64,000 nt of DNA. Origin: Ephydatia muelleri. Its lineage: Eukaryota > Porifera > Demospongiae > Spongillida > Spongillidae. How positions within the stretch are numbered: position 1 is the stretch's first letter; the number at the start of each line of letters is the position of its first letter. The notes below the pieces were generated by a model, which was given only the letters and a program-made list of their open reading frames with translations, had not been told where the DNA came from and did no database searches. A program made the translations under genes and the position numbers. This document shows, piece by piece, positions 34,294 to 44,534 of this stretch. Where the stretch lies: contig JABACO010000006.1 of the NCBI GenBank assembly GCA_013339895.1, positions 6,956,087-7,020,086 on the forward strand, written 5' to 3'.

Positions 34294-34655
34294 CATTTTA
34301 TGCTAACAATACCTTCATTAAATAAATGTTTCAAGAAAGTAAAGAAAATATCTGTTTCAAACAAAGCAGTAGAAGTACGAGTTGAAGCAATAATACATCA
34401 GAAGTGTGTACACATTCCAGCTAAGCATAGTGATATTGACATCATTGTGAAGCAACCCAACATTTATGAACATCATTGAACTAAAGTGTATGTAATACTA
34501 TGTTTGGATATGAGTTCTTCAATTTTAACAATTATATCGTTTAATAATATTAGAGGAGAAAAATTATCTTGGCCAAGGGCATAAGAGTCTTGCCAAGATC
34601 TTGCCATTCTTGCCCGATTCTTGGCCTTTCTTGCCCAAGAACTTTTCACTGGGCA

Positions 34656-34836
34656 ATCTATCATGTGGATCAGATCCACATGATAGATTGATTCCTGTAA
34701 GTTGCTCCATCGAAGAAGTAGTCCTAGACCATCCAAGGGAAGGTCTCTCCCACCATGGTTACTTTGTGAAAGTGAAATTAAAGAGGTACATCATGATACC
34801 TTATCGTGATGTACCTCTTTAATTTCACTTTCAAGT
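34656..34836. repeat. Two strong palindromes at the right edge of the transposon
   Basis: At 34656-34692, CAATCTATCATGTGGATC is followed by one base and its exact complement. At about 34766-34836 another pair has 27-base arms starting TGAAAGTGAAATTAAAGAGG around a 13-base loop. Both are nearly perfect, so they are recent or maintained. They are not part of the transposon ends. Confidence 0.75.
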
Positions 34837-34869
34837 CTTTCCAGGCTACCTCAAAATATTGCCTTCCTC

Positions 34870-36070
34870 AAGATATTGCCTACCTCCTCCCCAGTCCATT
34901 CCCACTCCCACCAGAAGCTCTTTGGCCATTTCTCAGGTCCCCAGTCCTCTCCCTACCCCTCTCAGTGCAGAGCATTGGGAGTGTCCACCACTTCTGACAG
35001 TGACCAGTCAGACTACCTCTCTTCATTGTTGAAGATGAGACTGGGGACCAGCAGTTGGAGCAAAGCAGGCTCTTGTAAAATGTCATGACAACAGTAACCA
35101 TGGTGACCAAGTTCCACCTCCTGACAACCAAACCCTATCCCCCAGACAATGTCTATCTCAGCAGTGCCAGTAACATAGTTGTGTTCCTATCATCTCTCTG
35201 GAGAGTCGTCTGATGGGAGGGGCCACAGCCTATCGGAAGAGGCGGGGCATCTAAAGAGTCACATGAGGGAGTTAGGAGAAGCCACAGCTAGCCTGGAGCG
35301 GTCACATGACCTGGAGACACACCTCCTGAAGGGGAACAGAACACTGCAGGAACAGAGTGTGGAGTGTGAGCAGCCAAAGGAGGAGTATAGGTGGTTGAGA
35401 GAGGAACTGAATGTTACCAGGGCAACAGTAAGTTTGAGCTGATCTTGAGTTTGTTTATTTGTGTGCTTGTGTATGTATGTGTGTGCTTCTGGGTGTATAC
35501 ATGTATGTGTGTAAAGGAAGTGCATGTCATTTGGTATTGGGAACAGGGGCTTAGATTTGTCATCATTCCTTTTATTTACAGCTCTTACACATACTTCATC
35601 CACTTGTTAAGCCTACATGTAGTAAAGTACGAATGCAGTGGGCAATTATTAGAACACCTTTGCTGCATGGAGTTCTAAAGTGCAATAACATTCATTGGGC
35701 ACATCCACACATGGGCTGTTGTGTTGTTTGATCATTCCTTCTTCCATCATCTCCAGCTGCCTGTTCAGTGTGATATCACCATTGACACGCCCACCCAGAC
35801 AATATGCTCAGAGCCAGATGGAAAATAGACTGGGGACCTGCCCAGTTGGCCACCCTCCAAGCAGAGCACGGCCAGTGTGTGTGTCATCTCTGGAGGGCAG
35901 CCAGGAGCTAGCCAGTCTGAGGAAGGGGAGGCAGCAATTGGAACAAGAAGTGGCCACAGGAGCACCAGGGGGCTCTGAGGGAATAGGATGCCCAACACAC
36001 CAGAATGCCTAGACACTGCTGAAGGACAAAATGGCTGAAGAGGGAGAGGAGGGGGAGGAAGACGGCTGAC
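34870..36070 (+). pseudogene. Decayed coiled-coil protein gene
   Basis: Coding-like plus-strand pieces in shifting frames: a serine-rich part (STTSDSDQSDYLSSL near 34990), a clear coiled-coil exon at about 35205-35428 (LGEATASLERSHDLETHLL, then LQEQSVECEQPKEEYRWL, ending before GTAAGT), and, after an acceptor near 35757, LPVQCDITIDTPTQTICSEP followed by a stop and a frame change to ELASLRKGRQQLEQEVATG. The parts fit one coiled-coil protein, but stops and frameshifts break the later exons. I cannot name the family. Confidence 0.5.
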
Positions 36071-37059
36071 GGTGAAATCATACAATTACCAGCTCAACTC
36101 ACAGCTGAACAGTTGATTGTATGTGTGTAGTATGTGTGTAGTATGTGTTTAGTATGTGTGTGGATGTGTGTGGATATACACCATGTGCATGTGTGCATAT
36201 AGGCCGCATGTATCTGCAGGTGTACATATGTAAATGGAATAGTTGGTTTGTTTAGTAGTTCTGAGCATTGATCAGCCACTGAGCATACATTGATAAATAA
36301 TGTAATGGCCAGGTTACAGTAAACGGGAAGTGGAGGAGGCTCAGGTTATATTCAAAGTTCAATGACTACAGAGCGACTTGCCGGTCTAACTCTAATGCAC
36401 CTGCATAATGACATTGAAATTGATGTTGACCTAATTTGCCAACAGTATATTCGTAAATATAACAGACGAATATTTAAATCTTGTATTTTGTTCGAGTAAG
36501 CCATGTTGCATTTCATTCATACATGTCGTCATGTCATTCATATATATTGCTGTGTTGAAAAGTTTGTTTCCCAGATTTACATATGCATTGCATGACATAT
36601 GATGCAATAACGCATTTAGCATGGGTTTTGAATAAATATATGATGCTTGTATGCACCAAACATATATGGACCTAACGCAAGAATATAAATTTTCTAGAAA
36701 GTTGACGCGTACAAATAAAATGTACGCGTAATTCGTCTCAAGTGCGTAAGGAAGAAGTTGTGGTTCGAACTGGAATCTTTTGATAGACCCTTTTTCGCAG
36801 ATATATGAAATGAAGTACTTTGTAACCTATAGTTTAAATGCAACTGAGCTACGTACATCAAGTACCAAATCACGATTTGTGAATATTTCAGTTGCAAGCA
36901 TCTAAACTGCGCTATAAGCATGGGTTTTTGGAGCTAATGATGTGAAAAGCGTTGGCTCCTGGGGCTCCGCCCCAGACCCCGATTGTACCCCTCTCCTCAT
37001 GAAAATTTCATTATACCGGACACCCCCCTCATTCAATTCCTGTATCCGCCCCTGCGCAT
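36071..37059. other. Intergenic
   Basis: No gene is supported. TATGTGTG-type repeats lie at 36119-36172. Near 36955-37060 is a GGGGCTCCGCCCCAGACCCC block followed by CCTGTATCCGCCCCTG, which looks like the end of a dispersed short repeat. The inverted ankyrin/gypsy unit starts right after it. Confidence 0.45.
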
Positions 37060-38033
37060 GTTCACTTGTGTGATGTCCTCACATTGACAAGGACATTGAG
37101 GGTGCTGCCCAACACTGTGGAGGGTGCCAGATGATGGAGACCCCAAACTAAACTCTCTACACCAATGGGAATTTCCTTCAGACGGTCCATAGAGGATCCA
37201 TGTGGAGTTTGGGGGACCATTCCAGGGAAAAAGCTTTATGGTCGTCGTGAATGCCTATTCGAAGTGGAGGTTATGGCAATGGATGAAACCACCACAGACA
37301 GGACAGTGGATGAACTGCATGCTATCTTTGCCTGGTGGGGATACCGCTGCAAATGGTAACAGATAATGGGCCCCAGTTCACTTCAGCAGGATTCAAACTC
37401 TTTCCTGGCCTTGAATAACATACATGTAAAGCACCTCAAGTTTAGTCATATCATCCAGCCACAAATGGTTTAGCGGAATGTTTAGTTCAAACATTAAAAC
37501 AAGAGTATTAAAAAGAGATGGACACACTGCAGCACAGCCTGGCCAGCTTCTTATTGACCTACCGAAACAAATTGGTGATGTTGGAAACGGAGTTATGGTT
37601 ACAGATTACAGGTCTGGTCATTCTCTGTGGCAAACAGCCACAATTAGGCAGTAAGTCATGCATGGTGGAAATAGATGGGGGTGGAGTGTGGAAGAGATAT
37701 GCAGACCAGATGACTACTACAGGTGTTGGAAATGGAATAGAGGATGAACCAGGTAGCATGGCAGTTAAAGAGTGGAGGTTGGACAGGCAAGGTGACTCTG
37801 CTGACCAGAGCTACCCATAATACCTGAGGTACCCATGCCAGCTGTCCAAAACCCAGTCCCAGAGGTATTACCTGACTCTAGTGACACAGAACCTGGTGAC
37901 ATGCCTGGGAAGCTAACCTCGGTGAACTCCACATCACCATTGGCGCCCCCATCGATGCAGGAACCATTTGGACAACGGACAATTATCACTAGGTATGGAC
38001 GGACAATCAAGAAGCCAACACACTATTTAGACA
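37060..38033 (+). mobile_element. Gypsy-like pol remnant, copy 6, inverted
   Basis: The same remnant as the others but on the plus strand: an integrase zinc-finger piece near 37080 (DIEGAAQHCGGCQM), core pieces (ETTTDRTVDELHAIFAWWG near 37286), C-terminal integrase sequence (37520-37560) and the polyprotein tail ending TRYGRTIKKPTHYLDTS at about 38033. Frames shift repeatedly. Its orientation shows that the whole 37.0-40.4 kb block is flipped relative to genes A and B. Confidence 0.8.
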
Positions 38034-38576
38034 CCAGTGTAACTCACATATTCCATTTATCAGTACATGTATCGTATTGTAGTTGTATGTGATTGAGTTG
38101 ATTCACTGTATATCGTGTGCACTAGTATTCTTAGAAAGATATGTTTACATCAAGCTTGTCGGACCCCACAGACAGTGCCCTTTTCAAAAGTCACCACTTA
38201 AACACATATGAGTAAACATGGAATAATACCTGCACTTACTATACGGCCATGCAATGCAGTTACGTGATGTAAATTACAACAGTGACGTGCTGATATCTAC
38301 AGTGTATGCACAGAGCCTTCTAAAAGGGCATTTGGGGGGGGGGGGGGGGAGGGGAATCTGCCCTCATGCTCCGCCTTGTGCCCCACCCCCCCTGTCCGGT
38401 ATGTAAAACAGCACCCATGTCATGGCTTGCTTAGATGGGCTCTCCTACATGTATATCCAGTCCTCCCCTATGCTAGTTACAGAGGGCCATGAGGGCAATG
38501 ACAACATACACTATGCCCTCTCCACATCAGGGATGTGTCAGCAAAAGACATTGGTCTGATCTCAAATTACACTCAC
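38034..38576. repeat. Inverted unit sequence
   Basis: Reverse complement of the intron that normally lies between an ankyrin exon and the gypsy remnant, with a G run at 38334-38349. TACAGTGTA at 38298 replaces TA of other copies. Confidence 0.6.
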
Positions 38577-38675
38577 CTTGTCCTGATGGTTGATCTGTGC
38601 ACCCCTATCCACCAGCAGCTGCACACATGTGACATGCCCACCAAATGATGCCCTAATCAGTGGAGTCCATCCTTC
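38577..38675 (-). CDS. Orphan ankyrin cassette exon, minus strand
   Basis: On the minus strand, acceptor CTTTACAG, a 99-bp phase-0 open exon and donor GTGAGTG are all intact. It encodes EGWTPLIRASFGGHV...GAQINHQDK, variable positions E, W, R, F, G. No partner exons are visible on this strand, so it is probably not expressed as a gene. It could still be a sequence donor for gene conversion (inference) or a by-product of the inversion. Confidence 0.65.
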
Positions 38676-39842
38676 CTGTAAAGATACAAGTGGAGTGGTA
38701 ATAGGCAGCTGGGGCTACATGGGTTGGGTGAGGGAGTAGGTGCCCCTCCCATCCAGCTAGGGGGTATGGGGGAGTGCTCCCATTGGTCAAGCATTCGCAT
38801 TTGCAGTGGCTTAAAATCACCAACTAATTTACCTGCACTAAATATTCGGCCTTGCAATGCAGTCATGTAATGCAAATTAGTGCAATACCCTGCTGATATC
38901 TATTGATATCTATGCACAGAGCCATTCTAAAAGGGCATTGGGGGAAAAGTGCATCTGGAACTAAGTGTATTTTAATTAATCACTGCATAAACAAAGGTGG
39001 GTCAAGCCAGATGGGTGGATCATATAGCTGGTGGGAACACACCACTGGCTTATAACAGCTTAATGGAGGACATGATACGTAAATAGTCCATTTATTCCGC
39101 TGTGCAAAGCCATTCTAAAATGGCATTGGGATGGGGGGAGGGATAGAGAAAAGTGTATTCTAATTAATAAGCACATAAACAAAGGTGGACCTAGCTAGGT
39201 GGGTGTGTTATATAGCTGGTGGGGGTGGGGGGGGGGGTGTATCTGCCCTCCTGTTCTGCTATATAACCTTGTCTATATGATTTGCACAAACATCACAAAG
39301 TAAGCCAGAGGACCATGAGGGCAATGATTAAATATACTATGTTCCCACCAGCTATATGACCCAGCCAGGTGGGTCATATAGCTGCACCACTGGCTTATAA
39401 TGGAGGACACGACATATGTAAATAGTCCAATTATTCCGCTGTGCAACGCGGGAGGACTTTTCCATAAGTCTTAATTGTGGATGTTTGGTCTTTTGAGCCT
39501 GCTGCTTCGTATGCTACTTTGAACGAGAGGAAATTCACTTACTTTGTAGCCATTCAACGTGTCACTATGACAGCTACAACAATAGCAGCCTCACTTTTAG
39601 CATGTAGATTAATTTGTCAAGTGAGACAGTCTTTTTGTATTCCTTGCTTCTGGTAATCAACATCAAAATTAGTCTCGTCCCCAGACCCAGATTCACAACA
39701 GCTGCGGGTGGATTACATCACCGCTACGTGGGAATCTGGGTCTGGGGACGAATCAAAATAGCGTTAGCAATGCTGCTGGGCTCCTCCCCAGACCTCAGTG
39801 GGGGAGGTTAGAGCAGCTGACTGGATGGGATACAGTACTCCT
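38676..39842. repeat. Inverted unit spacer
   Basis: Reverse complement of the spacer between FB1 and the ankyrin exon, with CACCAGCTATATGACCCA motifs and GGGATACAGTACTCCTCCC at 39826. It carries the small fold-back at 39677-39750. No coding content. Confidence 0.6.
39677..39750. mobile_element. Tiny fold-back insertion (~75 bp)
   Basis: TCGTCCCCAGACCCAGATTC and its complement GAATCTGGGTCTGGGGACGA flank a centre of about 34 bases. Other copies read CATCAAAATAGCG here without a break; in this copy ATCAAAAT is repeated on both sides, which proves insertion. A TAGTC lies just outside the left arm. Possibly related to the TAGTCTGG family. Confidence 0.7.
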
Positions 39843-40445
39843 CCCAAAGCGCACGAAAAGTAGCGTCGGTCCTTATTCAACGCGATTGGGAGTAATTGAG
39901 TTTGGATCTCTAGACATTAACTGGAAGAGCGTAAAAGTTTAGTTCAAGTTTGTTAAGGGCACGCCTTCTCCCGCAATAATATATTCATTCGCATTGTTTA
40001 CACAGCTATCTGGTTAGATAACAACACTAGTCTAGTCTGTTATCGCAGAGATCATATATAGATATGATCTCTGGTTATCGTAACCAGATAGCTGTGTAAA
40101 CCTTGCGAATGAATATATTATTGCGGGAGAAGGCGTGCCCTTAAAAAGCACTGCCAACTTGAAACAAAACAAAACATGTGTGTTTGCGCTCCATTCCAGT
40201 AAATATACCAGAGATGCAAGCTCAATTACGGCCAATAACCTTGAATAACGACTAACGTTACATTTCGTGCGCTTTGGATTTTTTTTTTACTAATTTTAGG
40301 TCAAAGTTACGGAACTTATTTCCACCATAACTTTGTTGCTTAGAAACGAGCGCTTATGTACGTGAACACCAAACGCTGCTCTATCCACTGGTTCTTAAAT
40401 TATTAACATTCATTACACTTTATGGTAGTTATTGGCAGGAACGCT
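39843..40445. mobile_element. Fold-back element FB1, copy 2 (inverted)
   Basis: Same family and same junctions as 5585-6110, reverse-complemented: AAAGCGCACGAAAAGTAGCG at the left, GGCAGGAACGCTCCCC at the right, with arms GGGCACGCCTTCTCCCGC and complement. It contains an extra inner palindrome (AGAGATCATATATAGATATG, ATCTCT). The shared junction shows that both copies stem from one insertion before the segment was duplicated and flipped. Confidence 0.75.
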
Positions 40446-40466
40446 CCCCGATTTACGCATTGTTAT

Positions 40467-40730
40467 TATGACAGCATTGAAGAAAAGATGGCAGGAAAAC
40501 CACGTGCATGTCTTGATTCATTTGAGCAAGTTTTCACAACGTGGAATCGACAAGGCCCCAGTCCATACACCTGGAATACCATCATTGAGGTGTTAAGAAA
40601 ACCAGCAGTTGGAGAGGTGGCTCTGGCAGATGAATTAGAAGTCCAACATTTGAAATCCACACAACCAACCCATGCCACACAGCACCATCACGTATTCCTA
40701 CATGCTCAGACATGTAATTCTACAGTTTGA
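40467..40730 (+). pseudogene. Truncated copy of the gene A Death-domain exon
   Basis: From TGACAGCATTGAAG onward the sequence matches the gene A terminal exon at about 29835-30086 (IEEKMAGKPRACLDSFEQ, TWNTIIEVLRKPAVGEVALA). The first two Death helices, the acceptor and the upstream exons are missing. A one-base loss near 40683 shifts the last codons relative to gene A. It cannot make a complete Death domain. Confidence 0.85.
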
Positions 40731-41230
40731 TTAAATAAGTTGAAATTGTATTTACCTGTACATGTAAGTGAAGGAATCTGTTGCAATGAACACATGTATT
40801 TTCTTTTTCATTCTTTACATGAATTTTCATGATTTTTTAGTACCTGTTACTGTTGCTATGTCCATTACACATTTGCAAGCATTATAAAAATTATGTTATC
40901 AAAAGAGGCAGTTGTGCAAAAGTTATGCGTGGAGAATGGAGCTGATGTTATCAGTGGTTTTTTGGATTGATTATAAATTGCAATGCCTCTCGCTTGTCAT
41001 CATGATCAGTTTATTCAGAGTGACCAGAGGAACAGAGCAGAATACCAGGACAAGAAATGAGAGAAGGCAGTCAAAGTCCAAGTTTCCCACAAATAAGAAA
41101 TGCTCCACAAGGAGAGATTGATCTACTATACAATCTACCATTTTTATTATCAGGCCACTCTGATCCTCTTGGTCTTGGACATGCATATATTACTGTTCTC
41201 CTTGGTCGTCCATATTATGTTGTGTAGCCT
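40731..41230. repeat. Copy of the gene A 3' flank
   Basis: Matches 30087-30780 with deletions (for example GAAGGAATCTGTTG, TTATGTTATCAAA, CCACTCTGATCCTCTT). With the preceding Death fragment it defines a duplicated block starting inside the last gene A exon. Confidence 0.75.
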
Positions 41231-41433
41231 TTGCAAAGAAGCAAGGCTTTCCTTTTCCGACTACTATTGAATATATCCATGTAACAATATTTAGAATATA
41301 CATCAAATGAATATCAAATAAATTTTCAATCTATGTAGGCCAAAATGAAACTTGTAAAAACATAAAAAAATAACATGGTTTCATATCAATGTTATGGATT
41401 GTGCCATATCTTACAATCTACCAGAATAGGTAC

Positions 41434-41714
41434 CTGAATAAACCGTCAGAAGTGTTCTAATGACATGTTTATCACCATGGCGACAACCCGTTGTCTGAAG
41501 TGTGGCAGTTGTCGGAGTTGAGGATGCACTTTCCTTTTTTCTGTACCACATACTCTCCTGTGAGAGTGGTTTTGTGGGAGGTACAACATCTTTAAGGGAA
41601 GGACCTGGGAAGGAGAAACCCTTCATTACTGAACATGTGCCGATCTCAACGATGCTTACTTCTCTGTGGCACCTCAACAACTCAACCCTCTCCTTATTCC
41701 TAGTGGGCTGTTTT
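41434..41714 (-). CDS. Candidate exon, unknown gene, minus strand
   Basis: On the minus strand an acceptor ACACCATCAG and a donor CAG|GTACCT bound a 281-bp stretch open in one frame (QPTRNKERVELLRCHREVS, FSFPGPSLKDVVPPTKPLS, RTLLTVYSG). It is polar and basic with no domain I recognise. It may belong to the same minus-strand gene as the exons near 46 kb, but the connection is speculative. Confidence 0.35.
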
Positions 41715-43880
41715 CTGATGGTGTGGGGAGGAACACAGCTATACAAAGTCACATGATAGGTGTGGGTGTGGTTCAAGCCTCCATCTGAAGGGCCGTTGGA
41801 TCATCTCTGCTAGACTTCAGTTTAGATTGCATGTTGAATTGGCTGCTGACAGCTGCAGAATTCCCGACTCTCTAGTCTTGCTCACCCAGAGCCTTCTTCG
41901 CAGAGTGGCCTGGGCACCAAGCTGTGCTTCTCTAGGCAGGATTTGGAAGCTTTTATTTCCACCACCTGACGGTCTGCTCTTGCACATATCTGGGGAGGGG
42001 AGAGGAGGGGTTGGGTGAGAGTGAAGGAGGGAGAGGGAAGGAAAGGAGAGGGAAGGTGAGGAGAGAGAAGGAGAGGAGAGGAAAGGAGAGGAGAGAGGAG
42101 AGAAATGGATACAAGAGGGAAAGGAAGGAGAGGTGAATGAAGGAGAGGAGAGAAGGAAGGAAAAGGGAGGGATGGAGAGGAGGGGGAAGGACAAAGATTA
42201 CAAGCACAATGGTAAATATGACAATCAAATATAAGGCACATGGTGTATTCTTGACAACTCTGTTGAAGTCACCTCAGAGTTAGGCCTAAGAGCATATCCC
42301 TCAGCCTCTTGGACATCCCTTGAGTATTTCTATGTATTGTGTACATGTACATGTATTGTGTACATGTATTGTGTACATGTACATGTAATATTATTCCTAC
42401 ATTATCAATAATAATGACATGGGTATAAGCACATACACCAGACAATAAAACTACCTATACTAGTTAAGCTTGTACTACCAAAAGGATTTGTTGCTCTTTT
42501 GTAGATCCAGAATGCATTTCCTCCTTTGTTGCCTGCTGCTTGATTGCACTAGATAAGCACCCTGGCATAAGTCCTATTGGTGTTGGGGAGATATCCAGAT
42601 GCATTGTTGGTCAGGGAGCTGCATATGGAGAAATGAACGGTCACGAAAGTTGCGGTTTGTAAATTTTTGGATTTCATTCCGCGGTACGTTCCATAGAGAA
42701 TGTATGGCGTTTTTACAAACTTGATTATTATTTAATTAAATAACGGACCTGCAACTTTTGCTACCCACTAATACTACTCTAAATGATGTTCAAATGTAGG
42801 CAATTTCAAATTTTGTATCTCATACCGTCCAAAATTCTGGGACCATTTCTGAAAATATGATACTTCATAGACTTGTACACAAAATGGAAAAAAATCGTGC
42901 TAATTAAGATATTCCATTAGTTATAACTAATGAACAGAGGGGGTTAGAACTTTTGCCACCCTCTAAAACTATTCTAAAACTATCCAAATAATATAATATA
43001 TGAAAAAAAGTGAATGTTGTCGTGAAGAATTTGGGGACCATTTTTAAAAATAGTAAATAGGTTTTGGTGCAATAAGGCGCCATTTTTAAATGGCGTTTCT
43101 ATAGGTTGCCATAGATATTAGCTAACGTAACTTGGACACGCCCATCTAGGGCAATTCTGCGAGGGTGGAGTCGAGGCAGAGGGCGAGGTGGGCCAGGGGG
43201 CGGGGTAGACAGGGGGAAATGAGCGTATAAACATAACTACATGGAATACTAAAAGCTTCGAGTCTGTCACCGAGTAGACTGATCGTTGTCTTGAAATTAG
43301 AATGATAGTGTAGGCTCGACCGGCTGCTCAGATATCTACGTACGCTGGCAACACTTCGTATATCAAATTTTTATGTTAGCGGATCCTATAGGCCTACACG
43401 TAGCTGAATCGAGTGTCTGAGAAACAAACCAGCAGCCAAATGGATCACATGTACATGTACATGCGACACCTCCAGTTATCAAACTAACACAACAGCAACG
43501 CTAATATTTTGCAGATTCGAGGTGAGAAACTTTAAGCGTAGTTGTGTGGTTCCATCCACGTACTCGATATCGATGTGTTGACAGTGTGATTCTGTGATTA
43601 GTTAGGTTCGAATCGGGTGTAATAATAGTGCCCTTCACAAAGGGAGCATTTATTAGAAATAATGTATTACGCTGTTGTAGTATAGTTTAGCAGTAGCATA
43701 TCGATTATGTATTGCGAATAAATTGTAAAAACTGTATATTTTGCCTCCAACACATGTGTATGCTTTTACTGTATGGTGCATGTATATGTATGGTGCTTGT
43801 GACGTAATGCATGTACCAGTGTAAGTGTATACCCTTATAACTGATCTAGGTGTGTAAGTAAGGAGGAAAAAGCTACAATG
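41715..43880. other. Intergenic with polypurine tract
   Basis: 41995-42190 is a GGAGAGGAAAGGAGAGG-type polypurine tract. Short ACATGT runs occur at 42345-42388. Sequence near 42660-43100 is AT-rich; 43130-43400 is richer in CpG. I see no supported gene. The ~190-base open stretch ahead of the purine tract lacks domain content. Confidence 0.45.
41995..42190. repeat. Polypurine tract
   Basis: About 195 bases almost free of pyrimidines on the plus strand, made of irregular GGAGAGG and GGAAGGA units. Long serine/leucine/proline frames on the other strand are an artefact of this composition. Confidence 0.85.
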
Positions 43881-43883
43881 CAA

Positions 43884-43944
43884 GTGTGTGTGCGTGTGCG
43901 TGTGTGTGCGTGTGTGTGTGTGTGTGCGTGTGTGTGTGTGTGTG

Positions 43945-44011
<67 letters not shown>
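43884..44011. repeat. (GT)n microsatellite
   Basis: About 64 GT units with a few GC interruptions near the start. Open frames of C/V on one strand and H/T on the other come from the repeat and are not genes. Confidence 0.95.
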
Positions 44012-44013
<2 letters not shown>

Positions 44014-44500
44014 TATGCTTCTGCGGGCAATCACATACATGTATGTGCAGAGTTTGAACTCTTCCAGAACTACTTTTGAACCCACCGTTGGTTGCATTTT
44101 ACCCATGCATAGGAAGAAGGACCAATGTGACTGATCATACATGTATATATTCAGTCCCATTGGTCCAGGAATGGATATTTAGTTACGGGGATCTAGTGTT
44201 GAAAGCAATAGGGGGTGGTGTTTCAGAATATAATTGGTGATGGGGCAAAAATAAGTTTTCCCTTCGTACCATTACATGGCATGCCACGCTGTTATAGTAA
44301 ATGGTGCAGACCAGCCTGATTAATTGGTTAATTGGCTGAATGGCAAGTTACAATGGCATGTGTAAATCAGAGGGTCAGTAAATCCCTTGTAATGGTGTGC
44401 ATCTTGTTAATGTAACATCTGTAGCAACTGAATGTCTTGAAACTATGAGTGTTACTGATAGATGTTGCGTGTTGCCTACTCAATCTTTCCTGTCTCTCTC

Positions 44501-44534
<34 letters not shown>

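Larger units (their letters stand above)
31064..34655 (+). mobile_element. CACTA-like DNA transposon, degenerate, with BEN gene
   Basis: Candidate termini match in inverted orientation: GCCCAGCAAGAAGTTCTTGG at 31064 and, complementing 34655, GCCCAGTGAAAAGTTCTTGG. Both ends carry clusters of subterminal CTTGGCCAAG/CTTGGGCAAG repeats (31077-31330 and 34567-34640), a hallmark of CACTA/EnSpm elements. Inside are a broken transposase on the plus strand and a BEN-domain gene on the minus strand, with starts about 70 bases apart. The terminal CACT[AG] expected for CACTA is not obvious, so the superfamily is an inference from the transposase and the subterminal repeats. Confidence 0.6.

Noticed and set aside
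41817..42241. Minus-strand serine/proline/leucine frames
   Set aside because: Polypyrimidine composition on that strand; the nearby LVPRP-type phrase is a dispersed-repeat signature.
43653..44160. Open frames of His/Thr or Cys/Val over the GT microsatellite
   Set aside because: Pure consequence of the dinucleotide repeat.
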